From Dawidia soli (GTDB lineage: Bacteria; Bacteroidota; Bacteroidia; Cytophagales; Cyclobacteriaceae): 64,000 nt of DNA. The notes below the pieces were generated by a model. That model was given only the letters and a program-made list of their open reading frames with translations. It did not search any database and was not told where the DNA came from. The stretch covers positions 19,080 to 83,079 of the forward strand of contig NZ_JAHESC010000035.1 in assembly GCF_018598185.1 (NCBI RefSeq), read 5' to 3'. Made by a program: the position numbers and the translations under genes. This document shows, piece after piece, positions 7,166 to 16,141 of this stretch. Numbering within the stretch: the first letter of the stretch is position 1; the number at the start of each line of letters is the position of its first letter.

Positions 7166-9568
7166 TTAGACTGATTTCTTTTTTAAGATGCGCCGTGCGG
7201 CAGCGTTCACCGCGATAGACGAAAAGCCCACCACGCTCACACTGCTCAACGGCATGAGGATCGCCGCGACCAGCGGCGTAAGGTGTCCCGTCACCGCAAA
7301 GGTCAGCGCCACGGCGTTGTACATAAACGAGATCGTAAAGGCGATCTTCAGGATCCGGGTAGAAGCCTTCGACAGCTGCATGAACCGGTCGAGCGACTGG
7401 ATCTGGCTGCCGTGCAGGATACCGTCACACGCCGGGGTAAAGATGCCGGTGTCGTCCGTTACCGCCAGGCCCACGTCGGCCTGCTTCAGCGCGCCGGCGT
7501 CGTTCAGGCCGTCGCCCACCATCAATACTTTTTTACCCTGCTGTTGCAGGCGGCGGATATAGTCCAGCTTGTCGTGCGGGCTTTGGTTAAAGTGCAGTTG
7601 TACGTGGTCACCAAAGAGCGTATACATTTTAGCGCGGTCACCATCGGTATCACCCGACAGCAACGCCACACAACGGCGCCCCAGCCGGCCGAGCATGCCC
7701 TTCAAATCTTTCCGCACCGACGCCTGTACGGCCATGTGGCCGCGCAGCTCACCGTCGATCGCCACAAACACGTGGCCCGATGGCGTGGCCATCAGATCAC
7801 GGCTGCCCACGGTGAACGAAGCCGAGCCGATGCTGATCGTATGGCAGGCAACAACACCTTCAATGCCCTTACCGGGAATTTCTTTGAAGCCGGTCACCAC
7901 GTCGTCGGTATGCAGGCGAATGGCCGCGGCGATCGATTTACTGAGCGGATGTGTGGAGTAGCTCGTCAGCAACTTGATCCAGGCATACTCTTCTCCCGCG
8001 ATGTTGCCGACAAACGACACGTCGGGTCGATCGCCGAGCGTGATCGTGCCCGTCTTGTCAAACACCACGGCGTCGACAGCCGCCAGGCGTTCGATCACAT
8101 CGGCATTCTTCAGGTATAAAGCATGGCGCCCCATCACACGCAGCATGCTGCCGTAGGTAAATGGCGCCGCCAGCGCCAGCGCGCACGGGCAGGCTACCAT
8201 CAGCACGGACGTGATGACCAGCCACATACTGGACGGCGCCGTATAAAACCAATAGCAGGCCGTGAGCACGGCAATCCCCAACACGATCCACGTAAAACGC
8301 CGTGCTGCACGGTCAATGATCTTCTGATAGTTGCGCTCGTCGGTCTTGCGAAAAGCGTCGTTGTTCCAAAGGCTGGTAAGATGGCTTTGCGAAGTAGGCT
8401 TCTCTACTACGAACGAAGCCGGCGGCCCGATGACCCGCCCGCCGGCATATACCATGTCACCCGGGTGGGCCAGCACCGGGCGCGCCTCGCCGGTAACAAA
8501 ACTATAGTCGATGTGAGCGGACGCGTCCAGCAACACGCTGTCGGCAGGGATGATCTCCAGGTTGCGAATGCGGATCGTATCGCCCGGCGTAAGTTCATAG
8601 ATCACGACGGGTTTCCACTGCCCGCCCACCTGCTTTTGTACCGCCAGGGGGAAATACGAAGTGAAGTCGCGATCAAAAGCCAGGCTCTCGTACGTTTTGC
8701 TTTGAAACCACCGGCCGATCAGCAGGAAAAAGACCAACCCGGTAAAAGAGTCGAGGTAGCCCGGGCCGGTAGCAGTAATAATGTCGTATGCGCTGCGCAG
8801 AAACAACGCCAGCAGCCCGGCCGCGATGGGCACGTCGATGTTGATCTGTCGCTGTTGGAAACTCTTCAGTGAAGCCTGGAAGTATCCCGCCGCGCTATAG
8901 AAGAATACCGGTATCGAGAGCGTCAGGTTAAGCCACGAGAACACGCGCATCAGGCCGGCGTCGGTGGCATCCAGGCCCAGGTACTCCGGAAAGCTGAAAA
9001 GCATGACGTTGCCAAAGCAAAAGCCCGCGAGGGCCAGCTTCAGCACCGCTTGCTTGCTGACACCCGTCTTCATCGGCGTGTTACGCTCCAGGTTAACAGA
9101 CGGCGCATAGCCGATGTCGGCGAGCCATTGGCCCACGCGGCTGAGCGCCATCGTCTGTGGGTTGAAGTCGATGGATACCGTCTTGCGCGCAAAGTTCACT
9201 TCCGAATGTAAGAAGCCCGCATCGACCCGTTGCAAGTTCTCCAGCAGCCAGATACAGGACACACAGTGAATGGCGGGAATATAAAATTGCACGCTGGCGA
9301 ACTCCGCGGAGTCGAACGTTACTAACTTTTTCCGCACACTCTTCTCGTCGAGGTAAGCATATACATCGTCGCCCGCAACGGCATGCTGGCTGCCCGGCGC
9401 TTTATCGAGGCTATAATACTCACACAGGTCGTGGGTGTTGAGGATCTCGAAAACCGTCTGGCATCCCGGGCAGCAAAAAGGTTTGTCATCCAGCAGGAGG
9501 ACCTCGCTTTCGCAGACCTGACCACAGTGGTAGCAAGTTGTAACAATCTGTTTTTCCGCAGCGACCAT
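7166..9568 (-). CDS. ccoI: Copper-translocating P-type ATPase CcoI/FixI
   Basis: An 800-residue heavy-metal P1B ATPase. The N-terminus has a Cys-rich metal-binding region (CYHCGQVC near 12-19, FCCPGCQ near 31-37) characteristic of the CcoI subgroup, then an HMA-like domain with CVSC near 102-105. Membrane helices follow, with the ion-path motif CPC near 459-461, the phosphorylation motif DKTGT near 502-506 and the hinge GDGLND near 686-691. It exports copper to the periplasm for CuB of the cbb3 oxidase. First gene of ccoI-ccoS-hemN, with an FNR-like site about 79 bp upstream. The alternative name is FixI. Confidence 0.95.
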   Translation of the reverse strand: MVAAEKQIVTTCYHCGQVCESEVLLLDDKPFCCPGCQTVFEILNTHDLCEYYSLDKAPGSQHAVAGDDVYAYLDEKSVRKKLVTFDSAEFASVQFYIPAIHCVSCIWLLENLQRVDAGFLHSEVNFARKTVSIDFNPQTMALSRVGQWLADIGYAPSVNLERNTPMKTGVSKQAVLKLALAGFCFGNVMLFSFPEYLGLDATDAGLMRVFSWLNLTLSIPVFFYSAAGYFQASLKSFQQRQINIDVPIAAGLLALFLRSAYDIITATGPGYLDSFTGLVFFLLIGRWFQSKTYESLAFDRDFTSYFPLAVQKQVGGQWKPVVIYELTPGDTIRIRNLEIIPADSVLLDASAHIDYSFVTGEARPVLAHPGDMVYAGGRVIGPPASFVVEKPTSQSHLTSLWNNDAFRKTDERNYQKIIDRAARRFTWIVLGIAVLTACYWFYTAPSSMWLVITSVLMVACPCALALAAPFTYGSMLRVMGRHALYLKNADVIERLAAVDAVVFDKTGTITLGDRPDVSFVGNIAGEEYAWIKLLTSYSTHPLSKSIAAAIRLHTDDVVTGFKEIPGKGIEGVVACHTISIGSASFTVGSRDLMATPSGHVFVAIDGELRGHMAVQASVRKDLKGMLGRLGRRCVALLSGDTDGDRAKMYTLFGDHVQLHFNQSPHDKLDYIRRLQQQGKKVLMVGDGLNDAGALKQADVGLAVTDDTGIFTPACDGILHGSQIQSLDRFMQLSKASTRILKIAFTISFMYNAVALTFAVTGHLTPLVAAILMPLSSVSVVGFSSIAVNAAARRILKKKSV

Positions 9569-9646
9569 AACCGGAGTGCTTTTTTGCGCACCGTCAAAAG
9601 TACCCCGCCCACCGCGTTGGCCCGGTGATGATACTCAACCGGACGC

Positions 9647-9660
9647 CTGATCTTTGTCAG
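9647..9660. promoter_or_regulatory. FNR/CRP-type site upstream of ccoI
   Basis: CTGATCTTTGTCAG has the form CTGAT-N4-GTCAG, a near-palindrome one base off the perfect site found in front of ccoNO. It lies about 79 bp upstream of the ccoI start codon, comparable to the 89 bp spacing at ccoNO. Probably binds the same FNR/CRP-family activator. Confidence 0.62.
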
Positions 9661-10025
9661 GTTTTGTTCCCCGGGTCGTCCACCCGGTATTCCCGTCTCC
9701 CGGTAGGCACGGCCTGCCTGCCGATAGGCATAGCCCCCTGCCGGGCTTATCCGGTGTGAAGTGTACCGATTACCGCAGGCATAGCCAAGAGGCTATGGTA
9801 CATTTTTTTAGTACTAAGGTCTAATGGTTTTCTAATCGTCCCGGCCTTGGTCTGGTCTGCCAGCTGACGGCCCGGACTGCCATCCAAAATGGGTTTATAC
9901 AACAATAAGCGCTAAAAATGCGCGTTTGGTCTTCGTATGCAATCGGCCTGTCTGCCGTAAGGCACGGCCTGCCGGTAGGAATAGAACTTTCGGGGTCTGA
10001 TGTTCGTTTTATAACCAACAACAGT

Positions 10026-10033
10026 TATCTTTG
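10026..10033 (+). promoter_or_regulatory. Candidate -7 box for the gene at 10125
   Basis: TATCTTTG matches the Bacteroidota -7 consensus TAnnTTTG and lies 91 bp upstream of the ATG at 10125. A clear -33 TTG was not found at the ideal spacing (the nearest match is TTC), so this is a weak promoter call. Confidence 0.35.
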
Positions 10034-10124
10034 AGGTCATAGGCCACCAGAATGGCCTAAATCCCCCATCTTACTGTATCTCTTTTCAAACAGAAACGCT
10101 ATTTTTTCCTAGTCACTTTATCGC

Positions 10125-10547
10125 ATGAATGATAATGTAATGACCGATACCATATCGGATCTGAATCGCAAATTTTCATTGCAAGAGTATAAAAAGTTGA
10201 GGCCGGCACTTCGGGCCACGTTCCAGAGCGATCTCAAGAAGACCCTGGCACGTCTCAAGAACGGCTATACTATAAAAATGCTCGAAGACGATTATCTGTT
10301 CTCGCTGACCGCCACGCGGGCCAGCTTCAGCATGATGCAGATGATCAACGAATACCGCGAGGTATCACACCGCCTCGGCCACAGCTGGAACAGCGCCCAG
10401 GAGAACGCCGAGAACACGCGGAGCAAACGCGAGATCCGCGACAAGGTACTGGAAGGATTGTTCCAGTCGCGCGGCCTCCTGTTCAACCGGGTAGACGATC
10501 GCACCATCGCCGTCGATCCTGAAATATTAAGCCAGCTCATGAAGTAG
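10125..10547 (+). CDS. Hypothetical alpha-helical protein, 140 aa
   Basis: I do not recognise this family. The protein is soluble, charged and predicted to be mostly helical (YKKLRPALRATFQSDLKK, then QENAENTRSKREIRDKVLEG), with no signal peptide or membrane segment. A second in-frame ATG five codons later (10140) is an equally good start. It ends 16 bp before the GTG of truA on the same strand, so the two are probably co-transcribed, which gives a weak hint of a housekeeping or RNA-related role. Codon use resembles the neighbours, so the frame is likely real. Confidence 0.7.
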   Translation: MNDNVMTDTISDLNRKFSLQEYKKLRPALRATFQSDLKKTLARLKNGYTIKMLEDDYLFSLTATRASFSMMQMINEYREVSHRLGHSWNSAQENAENTRSKREIRDKVLEGLFQSRGLLFNRVDDRTIAVDPEILSQLMK

Positions 10548-10563
10548 CCACCCGCGATCCTTC

Positions 10564-11376
10564 GTGCGCTACTTCTTCCACATCGGATATCACGGACAAG
10601 CCTATAGCGGATGGCAAAAGCTACCCGGCATCGTCAGTGTACAAAAGGTGCTTGAGACCGCGCTCAGCCGCATATTGAAGACCCCCGTCTCCATCAACGG
10701 CTGCGGCCGCACCGATGCCCAGGTACATGCCAGTCAGTTCTTTTTCCATGCCGACCTGACCCTTCCGGAAGATATAGATCTCTTGTTTCGGCTCAACAAG
10801 GTATTGCCACCCGACATCGCGATCTTTGATATACTTCCCCTCGAAGGAACGCCGCATGCACGCCTCGATGCCGTACAACGGTCGTATGACTATTTTATTC
10901 ATACCTATAAAGACCCCTTCCTGCACCACGGCAGCGCGCTATACCTGGGGAAGACACTCGACCTGAAAGCCATGAAGCGGGCGGCCATGTTGCTCCTGCA
11001 ATACCACGACTACCGCGCCTTTTGTATCAGCCCCGACAAATATCGCACGACGATCTGTACGGTAACCCGGGCACAGCTGTTTGCCAACGAAGCCGGCGAC
11101 CGCATCCGCTTTCACATTTCGGCAAACCGGTTCCTGGGCAAGATGATCCGCATTATTACGCACCGCATGCTGCGGGTGGGCGATGGCAGCATGAGCCTGC
11201 ACGAATTTGAACGTTACCTGATAGATCGGGTACCACCCAAGACCATCCGGGCCGCGTACCCCCAGGGACTATACCTGTCGCGGGTGGTGTACCCCTTCCT
11301 CGATTTACCCCGCCGAACAGAATTTTCCACCGTTTTCGGGCCCTCAGAATCCTATTGGCGCGAGGTTTTGCTGTAA
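10564..11376 (+). CDS. truA: tRNA pseudouridine synthase A
   Basis: A 270-residue TruA: FHIGYHGQAYSGWQ at the N-terminus, the catalytic Asp in GCGRTDAQVHA near residue 51, and the family's late motifs (FLGKMIRIITHRML near 198-211). TruA converts uridines 38-40 of tRNA anticodon arms to pseudouridine. The start is GTG at 10564; no ATG is available near the conserved N-terminus. It follows the 140-residue hypothetical gene by 16 bp. Confidence 0.93.
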   Translation: MRYFFHIGYHGQAYSGWQKLPGIVSVQKVLETALSRILKTPVSINGCGRTDAQVHASQFFFHADLTLPEDIDLLFRLNKVLPPDIAIFDILPLEGTPHARLDAVQRSYDYFIHTYKDPFLHHGSALYLGKTLDLKAMKRAAMLLLQYHDYRAFCISPDKYRTTICTVTRAQLFANEAGDRIRFHISANRFLGKMIRIITHRMLRVGDGSMSLHEFERYLIDRVPPKTIRAAYPQGLYLSRVVYPFLDLPRRTEFSTVFGPSESYWREVLL

Positions 11377-11393
11377 AAACAGATGCACGCGTG

Positions 11394-11422
11394 TTGCATA
11401 TGGTGAGATTGTGTTACCTTTG
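11394..11422 (+). promoter_or_regulatory. Bacteroidota-type promoter for the gene at 11428
   Basis: TTG (11394-11396) and TACCTTTG (11415-11422) are separated by 18 bp, matching the Bacteroidota -33 TTG / -7 TAnnTTTG pattern. If this promoter is used, transcription would start within a few bases of the GTG at 11428, giving an almost leaderless mRNA. Confidence 0.55.
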
Positions 11423-11427
11423 AAAGA

Positions 11428-11835
11428 GTGAACCGGAAACACCGTCATACAGCAACGTCGACACGGCGGGCCAGCAGCCTGTTCGCGTTCCTGTTGTTGT
11501 TCCTGTACCTGGCCGGAAATCTTCAGCCGGAAGCCCTTCACCATCTATCCCATAACGACGAAGCCGATGCGCACACGGCGGTCATGGAAAAAGACCCCTG
11601 CCACCGCGCATTGTATCACGCCGCCCTGGGCGATGGCTGCGAACACACCGCGCACTATACAACACCCAAGAAGTGTGCAGCCTGTCATCTCATATTTCAC
11701 GCCGCCCACCTCGTCATAACATCCGATGAGGCAAGCATAACATATGCCGTTGTGCCCTACACCGTCGCCGACGACGCTCTGCCATGTTTAGGCGACATCG
11801 CTTTCTCCTCTTCCCGGGCCCCCCCCGTAGCCTGA
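11428..11835 (+). CDS. Small His-rich membrane or secreted protein
   Basis: A 135-residue protein with a basic, His-containing N-terminus, one hydrophobic segment (about residues 16-31: SLFAFLLLFLYLAGNL) and an external part rich in His and Cys: HHLSHNDEADAHTAV, CHRALYHAALGDGCEH and CAACHLIFHAAH. Such proteins are often encoded beside TonB receptors for metals in Bacteroidota; a metal-related role is inference. The start is GTG, with no nearer ATG before the hydrophobic segment. The TonB receptor follows 81 bp downstream. CXXCH-like spacing (CAACH) exists, but there is no cytochrome c fold context. Confidence 0.6.
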   Translation: MNRKHRHTATSTRRASSLFAFLLLFLYLAGNLQPEALHHLSHNDEADAHTAVMEKDPCHRALYHAALGDGCEHTAHYTTPKKCAACHLIFHAAHLVITSDEASITYAVVPYTVADDALPCLGDIAFSSSRAPPVA

Positions 11836-11916
11836 CGCTCTTCCATCGGATAAGATCGTGGTATCGGGAATATACTTCCCGCGCCGGGCATATTCTTTTT
11901 TAACAGGTTTCAGATT

Positions 11917-14319
11917 ATGACAATCAAAGTCGTAATGCTCATGGTGGCATTACACGTCTGTATGTCCGTGGTAGCGCAACCCTGTCAGGGTGTGCTCACG
12001 GGCCAGGTACTCGACGAGACCGGAGCGCTCGTGGCGGGAGCGTCGCTTTCGCTGAAGGGGGTGTCGGGTGGACAATTATCGGATGCCTACGGACATTACC
12101 GGTTCGAAGCCTTGTGCAACGGCCGGTATACATTGGTGGTGCAGTTCACGGGCTACAAACCCTTTGAGCAGACCGTTACACTGACCGACACCGCAAGCAT
12201 AACGGTACGGTTGGTGCCGGACATGCGCAGCCTGCAGGAAGTGGTCATCGAAGAGAAGCCACTCAATACGGAGCACGCCCACAACCTGGCAGTCCTCAAC
12301 GAGAAACAACTTGAGGAGACCGCGGGGAAGACGCTCGGCGAATCGTTAAAGGAACTGCCCGGCGTCAGCACCATCCAGACAGGCCCCGGCATCTTCAAGC
12401 CCGTCATCCACGGCGTGCACAGCCAACGCGTCCTGATCCTGAACTACGGCATCCGCCAGGAGGGACAGCAGTGGGGCGCGGACCATGCCCCCGAGATCGA
12501 TCCGTTTATAGCGTCCAACATCGTCGTGATAAAAGATGCCTCGGCCATCAAGTACGGCCCCGATGCACTCGGCGGAGTTATTGTTGTCAACCCACCCGAG
12601 CTGCCGGAGAAAGCCGGACTCGGCGGAACATTCAATACGGTGGTCCAGAGCAACGGTCGCTCGGGCACAGTATCCGGCATGCTCGAAGGCGGCATCGGTG
12701 GACATGACGGTTGGGGGTGGCGCGTACAGGGCACGGCCAAACGTGCGGGCGACTATCACACGCCCGATTACAACCTGACCAACACCGGTGTAAAAGAACT
12801 GAATTTCTCGGCAGCGGCCGGCTACCACGGCGCCACCTACGGCATCGAAGCATTTTTCAGTCGCTTCCAGACGGAGATCGGGATCCTCAAAGGAACGTCG
12901 GTGGGCAACATCGACGATTTAAGCAATGCCATGGAACGCGAGCCGCCGCAATACACCCGGTCGTTCGGCTATGACATCGGCGAGCCGCGGCAGGAGGTAA
13001 CACACAACCTGTTTAAGCTCAACGGTCATCTGAACACATCGCGGGGTATACTGCGCATGCAATATGGCTTTCAGAACAATGCGCGCGCTGAATACGATAT
13101 CCGTATCGGGGGGCTGTCGTCTACGCCCATACTGGACCTGGTGCTGAATACCCATACACTGGAGACCGAGTGGGAAGTGACAACCGGCCCTTCGTCTACG
13201 CTATGCCTCGGAGCAACCGGCATGATACAGGAGAACGACAATCAACCCGGCACCATGCGTATACCGTTGATACCGGACTTCACCAGCCTGTCGGGCGGAG
13301 CCTTTGCCATTGTCAAATTTCAAGGCGGGCGTTGGGACGCCGACTTCGGTGGGCGGTACGACTATCGCCACTATGACGTGGCCGGTTATAATTCGAAAAA
13401 TATTCTCTATAAGACCAACAGTCAGTTTCACAACCCCAGCTTTACCGCCGGAGCCACCGTGCGATTGCCACACAAGCAGTCCTTGCACCTGAATGTAAGC
13501 AGCGCCTGGCGTCCGCCGCATGTAGCCGAGCTCTACAGCACCGGCAAGAACCTGGGTACGGGTGCGTATGAAATAGGGCTGTTGCTGGACACGGCCAGCA
13601 ACGTCGTGGACATCAACCAGACCGACTTCAAAGTAGAGCAGGCCTTAAAAAGCATCATCACGTACCGCCGCGACTGGCAGGACTTTTTTATAGAGGTCAC
13701 ACCCTATGTAAACTATATCTTTAATTATATCTACCTGCGGCCGGAAGGCATCCTTCGGCAGGTCGCGGGGCCCGCGGCCTATTTCCGCTACACCCAGACC
13801 GATGCGTTGTTTACCGGTGTCGACATCACCGGCCAATGGCAGGTGGCCCCGGCGTGGAAGGTCACGCCGCGCGCATCGTTGCTGCGCGTGACCGATGAAC
13901 GACAACACGACTACCTGGTATTTATACCCACGAACCGGTTCGACCTGGGGGTACGCTATGAAAAAAAAACGCTGTCACGCTGGAAGGACTTTTTTGTCGA
14001 GTCGCAGGTGCGATACGTGCTGAAACAATACAATGCGCCCCGCACAATCACGCCGCGTCAGCTTAACGACGCAAAAGGACAAGGAGAAAATCTTTTGACC
14101 GACGGCGGGAACTTCGACTTTCAGGCAGCCCCCGCCAGTTATGCGTTGCTGAATGTAGCCGCGGGTATCTCATTACCCGGCGAAAAGCTAAGGTATGACT
14201 TCCGCCTGGGCGTCGACAACGTACTGAACACATCCTACCGGGAGTATACCAACCGGCTGCGCTACTTCGCCGACGAGATCGGCCGCAACTTTATCTTTTC
14301 CATGAAATGTATCTTTTAA
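11917..14319 (+). CDS. TonB-dependent outer-membrane receptor with carboxypeptidase-like N-domain
   Basis: An 800-residue receptor. A signal peptide (about 1-20) is followed by a carboxypeptidase-regulatory-like domain (about 27-92, containing DAYGHYRFEALCNGRYTL and FTGYKPFEQTV), then a plug with NEKQLEETAGKTLGESLKELPG and KDASAIKYGPDALGGVIVVN, and a beta-barrel ending in a C-terminal Phe (IFSMKCIF). It imports a ligand through the outer membrane using TonB energy. His-rich protein upstream and lipoprotein downstream suggest one transcription unit; the plug also has HGVHSQRV and GADHAPEID, so a metal ligand such as zinc is plausible but unproven. Confidence 0.85.
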   Translation: MTIKVVMLMVALHVCMSVVAQPCQGVLTGQVLDETGALVAGASLSLKGVSGGQLSDAYGHYRFEALCNGRYTLVVQFTGYKPFEQTVTLTDTASITVRLVPDMRSLQEVVIEEKPLNTEHAHNLAVLNEKQLEETAGKTLGESLKELPGVSTIQTGPGIFKPVIHGVHSQRVLILNYGIRQEGQQWGADHAPEIDPFIASNIVVIKDASAIKYGPDALGGVIVVNPPELPEKAGLGGTFNTVVQSNGRSGTVSGMLEGGIGGHDGWGWRVQGTAKRAGDYHTPDYNLTNTGVKELNFSAAAGYHGATYGIEAFFSRFQTEIGILKGTSVGNIDDLSNAMEREPPQYTRSFGYDIGEPRQEVTHNLFKLNGHLNTSRGILRMQYGFQNNARAEYDIRIGGLSSTPILDLVLNTHTLETEWEVTTGPSSTLCLGATGMIQENDNQPGTMRIPLIPDFTSLSGGAFAIVKFQGGRWDADFGGRYDYRHYDVAGYNSKNILYKTNSQFHNPSFTAGATVRLPHKQSLHLNVSSAWRPPHVAELYSTGKNLGTGAYEIGLLLDTASNVVDINQTDFKVEQALKSIITYRRDWQDFFIEVTPYVNYIFNYIYLRPEGILRQVAGPAAYFRYTQTDALFTGVDITGQWQVAPAWKVTPRASLLRVTDERQHDYLVFIPTNRFDLGVRYEKKTLSRWKDFFVESQVRYVLKQYNAPRTITPRQLNDAKGQGENLLTDGGNFDFQAAPASYALLNVAAGISLPGEKLRYDFRLGVDNVLNTSYREYTNRLRYFADEIGRNFIFSMKCIF

Positions 14320-14335
14320 TGTAATAACGCTTATT

Positions 14336-14977
14336 ATGAAACAAACTTCCATTTTTCGATCACACGCTGTACGTTCATTCTTTTACCTCGCACTTCCCCT
14401 CGCGGGAGCAGTGGTCCTCGGCAGCTGTAGCGACGATGACGAACCGGTAAAAGAAGACGTGCCCGAGCTGATCACGACCGTTGAGCTCACCTTCACACCC
14501 GTTGGCGGTGGCGATGCAGTCAAAGTTACCGCTACCGACCCCGATGGTGAAGGCACCGACGAATTGAAAGCGGATGGCCCCATTGCCCTCAAGACGGGCA
14601 CGACCTATACTATGGATATAAAACTGTACAACGGCCTGTTGCCGGAGACCGACGAAGAATACGATGTGACCAAAGAAGTAGAAGAGGAGAGCGACGAGCA
14701 CATGTTCTTCTTCTCGTGGACGGCCGACCTGTTTGCCAACCCTGCCGGCAATGGCAACATCGACAACCGCCAGGACCCAGTGGTCTATGCCGACGTGGAC
14801 GAGAACGGTCTGCCCACCGGGCTCAGCACGACGTGGTCAACCAAAGAAGACGCTTCTTCCAACGGCGCCTTTCGCGTAGTGCTGAAACACCAGCCCGAAT
14901 TGAAGTCGGCCACATCGGGCTATAACACCGGTGAGACCGATGCAGACGTATCATTTGTCATCAACGTAACCGAGTAA
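14336..14977 (+). CDS. Acidic surface lipoprotein, partner of the TonB receptor
   Basis: 213 residues with a lipoprotein-type signal ending near GSCSDDDEPVKED (lipobox Cys about residue 31; the preceding segment is LPLAGAVVLGSC), followed by the acidic Ser/Asp stretch that often marks surface export of Bacteroidota lipoproteins. The rest is predicted to be beta-rich (TTVELTFTPVGGGDAVKV) and strongly acidic. It begins 16 bp after the receptor stop, so it is likely the lid or accessory lipoprotein of that receptor. I do not recognise a named domain. Confidence 0.75.
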   Translation: MKQTSIFRSHAVRSFFYLALPLAGAVVLGSCSDDDEPVKEDVPELITTVELTFTPVGGGDAVKVTATDPDGEGTDELKADGPIALKTGTTYTMDIKLYNGLLPETDEEYDVTKEVEEESDEHMFFFSWTADLFANPAGNGNIDNRQDPVVYADVDENGLPTGLSTTWSTKEDASSNGAFRVVLKHQPELKSATSGYNTGETDADVSFVINVTE

Positions 14978-14986
14978 TTTTTATCG

Positions 14987-15029
14987 ACAACCGGGCGGAG
15001 GTGCGTTGCCATAGCCTCCGTCCGTTGTT
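14987..15029. terminator. Bidirectional hairpin terminator between convergent genes
   Basis: ACAACCGGGCGGAGG (14987-15001) pairs, with two mismatches or bulges, with CCTCCGTCCGTTGT (15015-15028); the following bases are TATCTTTT. It separates the plus-strand lipoprotein gene from the convergent minus-strand gene, whose stop codon it touches. Confidence 0.55.
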
Positions 15030-16035
15030 ATCTTTTATTGCCGATAAACTGAGCCGCCTGTTGCAGGTTGAGAATGTTGGACGTTAATCCGAAGCTCAGC
15101 ACGTAGATGTTGTTGATAAAATAGACGTTGTAATAATCCTGACCGCGGTAGTAACGTATAAAGAAAGCGATCTCGTCAAACCAGGGTGGATAATATTGAT
15201 AATGGATGTCGACGATCAACCGATCGCGCGCTTCCACCGGGCTTGTTCCTTTCATCCGTCCGGCGATCCACCCCAGCTGAAGCTCAAAGCTGGAGTGTTG
15301 CAGCCAGTTATTGAGCCACGTTTTCCTGGTTTCACGCCAGGGGCCGCCAAAGGCGACTGCCCCAAAAAAACGGTAGTTGCCATAGATGTCGCGGATCTCC
15401 TGTACGGACCAGGACGGCGGATGTATCTCCGTACTGGCGCGAAGCAGGCGATAGGCCACCCGGTTCTTCCAGACCTTTTTTACCTTATAGGTAGAGAAGT
15501 GCACCATAAAATAATTGGTGGCAAAGTTTCCGTTTTCAAAGTCGATGGTGTTGGTAGTGTCCCCGATGTAAAAGCTTCCGGCCTTACCGTTGCTGTGATG
15601 CCCCAGCGTCACCGACCACAAAGCATTTTCATAAAACAATCGCTTGAGGAACCGGCTGCGGTTCCAGAAGTCGACGGAATGGAAAAAGGTCAGATGCGCT
15701 TTATACGTCGGCGTACTGATGGGCCACGATTCTCGGTCCTGCATACGGATCTGCACCTGCGGATTGACCAGGATCGCCCACGTGCTTTTTTTGCGCGAGA
15801 AGAAATAGCTCGGCGAGAGCTTGGCCTCCATCAGTAAAGGCTCGAGGTTGCCCAGGCCATCCGTTACCGTGATGTAGCTTTGCTCGCGGTTGGCATTGAT
15901 CAGGAAATGGAACTTTTCCCGGTCGAGACTGTCGGCCGCTAATTGCGCCGGGGTTTCCTTTTTGTCCTGACCGGACACCCTTGTGCAGCAGACGCACCAA
16001 AAAAATAAAAACACGAATAGCCGGTAAGAGCGCAT
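15028..16035 (-). CDS. Outer-membrane phospholipase A-like protein
   Basis: 335 residues with a signal peptide (about 1-23, ending VSG-QDKK) and a beta-barrel-like pattern. The segment LGHHSNGKAGSFYIGD near residues 148-163 resembles the OMPLA active site, where His and Ser of HxSNG-type motifs act with a downstream Asn; NGNFATNYFMVHFS follows and YRGQDYYNVYFIN near the C-terminus matches the typical end of such barrels. OMPLA hydrolyses phospholipids in the outer leaflet. The similarity is by motif only, and the classical SRSWNR box is not clearly present, so this may be a divergent or inactive member. Confidence 0.5.
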   Translation of the reverse strand: MRSYRLFVFLFFWCVCCTRVSGQDKKETPAQLAADSLDREKFHFLINANREQSYITVTDGLGNLEPLLMEAKLSPSYFFSRKKSTWAILVNPQVQIRMQDRESWPISTPTYKAHLTFFHSVDFWNRSRFLKRLFYENALWSVTLGHHSNGKAGSFYIGDTTNTIDFENGNFATNYFMVHFSTYKVKKVWKNRVAYRLLRASTEIHPPSWSVQEIRDIYGNYRFFGAVAFGGPWRETRKTWLNNWLQHSSFELQLGWIAGRMKGTSPVEARDRLIVDIHYQYYPPWFDEIAFFIRYYRGQDYYNVYFINNIYVLSFGLTSNILNLQQAAQFIGNKR

Positions 16036-16141
16036 ACTTTTTTAGCAAACAAGTCGGGACATGGGCACGGATTATGAAGATAAAAACCTATGCCCGTCGG
16101 GGAGCGATAAACTTAATCCACCGTGTATGTGTTCTACGAGC

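Larger units (their letters stand above)
9569..10124. other. Long intergenic region with paired repeats and a hairpin
   Basis: No convincing gene is present in these 556 bp between divergent genes. Besides the FNR-like site it holds two copies of a 14-bp word AGGCACGGCCTGCC (9705-9718 and 9960-9973), each next to CCGGTAGG (9700-9707 and 9972-9979), and a hairpin CATAGCC-AAGA-GGCTATG (9780-9797) followed by a run of seven T. The GC-rich repeat copies look like a decayed palindromic element rather than coding sequence. A 66-residue minus-strand frame (9821-10021) has no protein-like features. Confidence 0.5.

Noticed and set aside
9821..10021. 66-residue minus-strand frame before ccoI
   Set aside because: Lies in the repeat-containing intergenic region and lacks protein-like features.
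11428..11835. CAACH in the His-rich protein as a cytochrome c haem site
   Set aside because: Only the short motif fits; there is no cytochrome c fold, distal ligand or neighbouring maturation genes.
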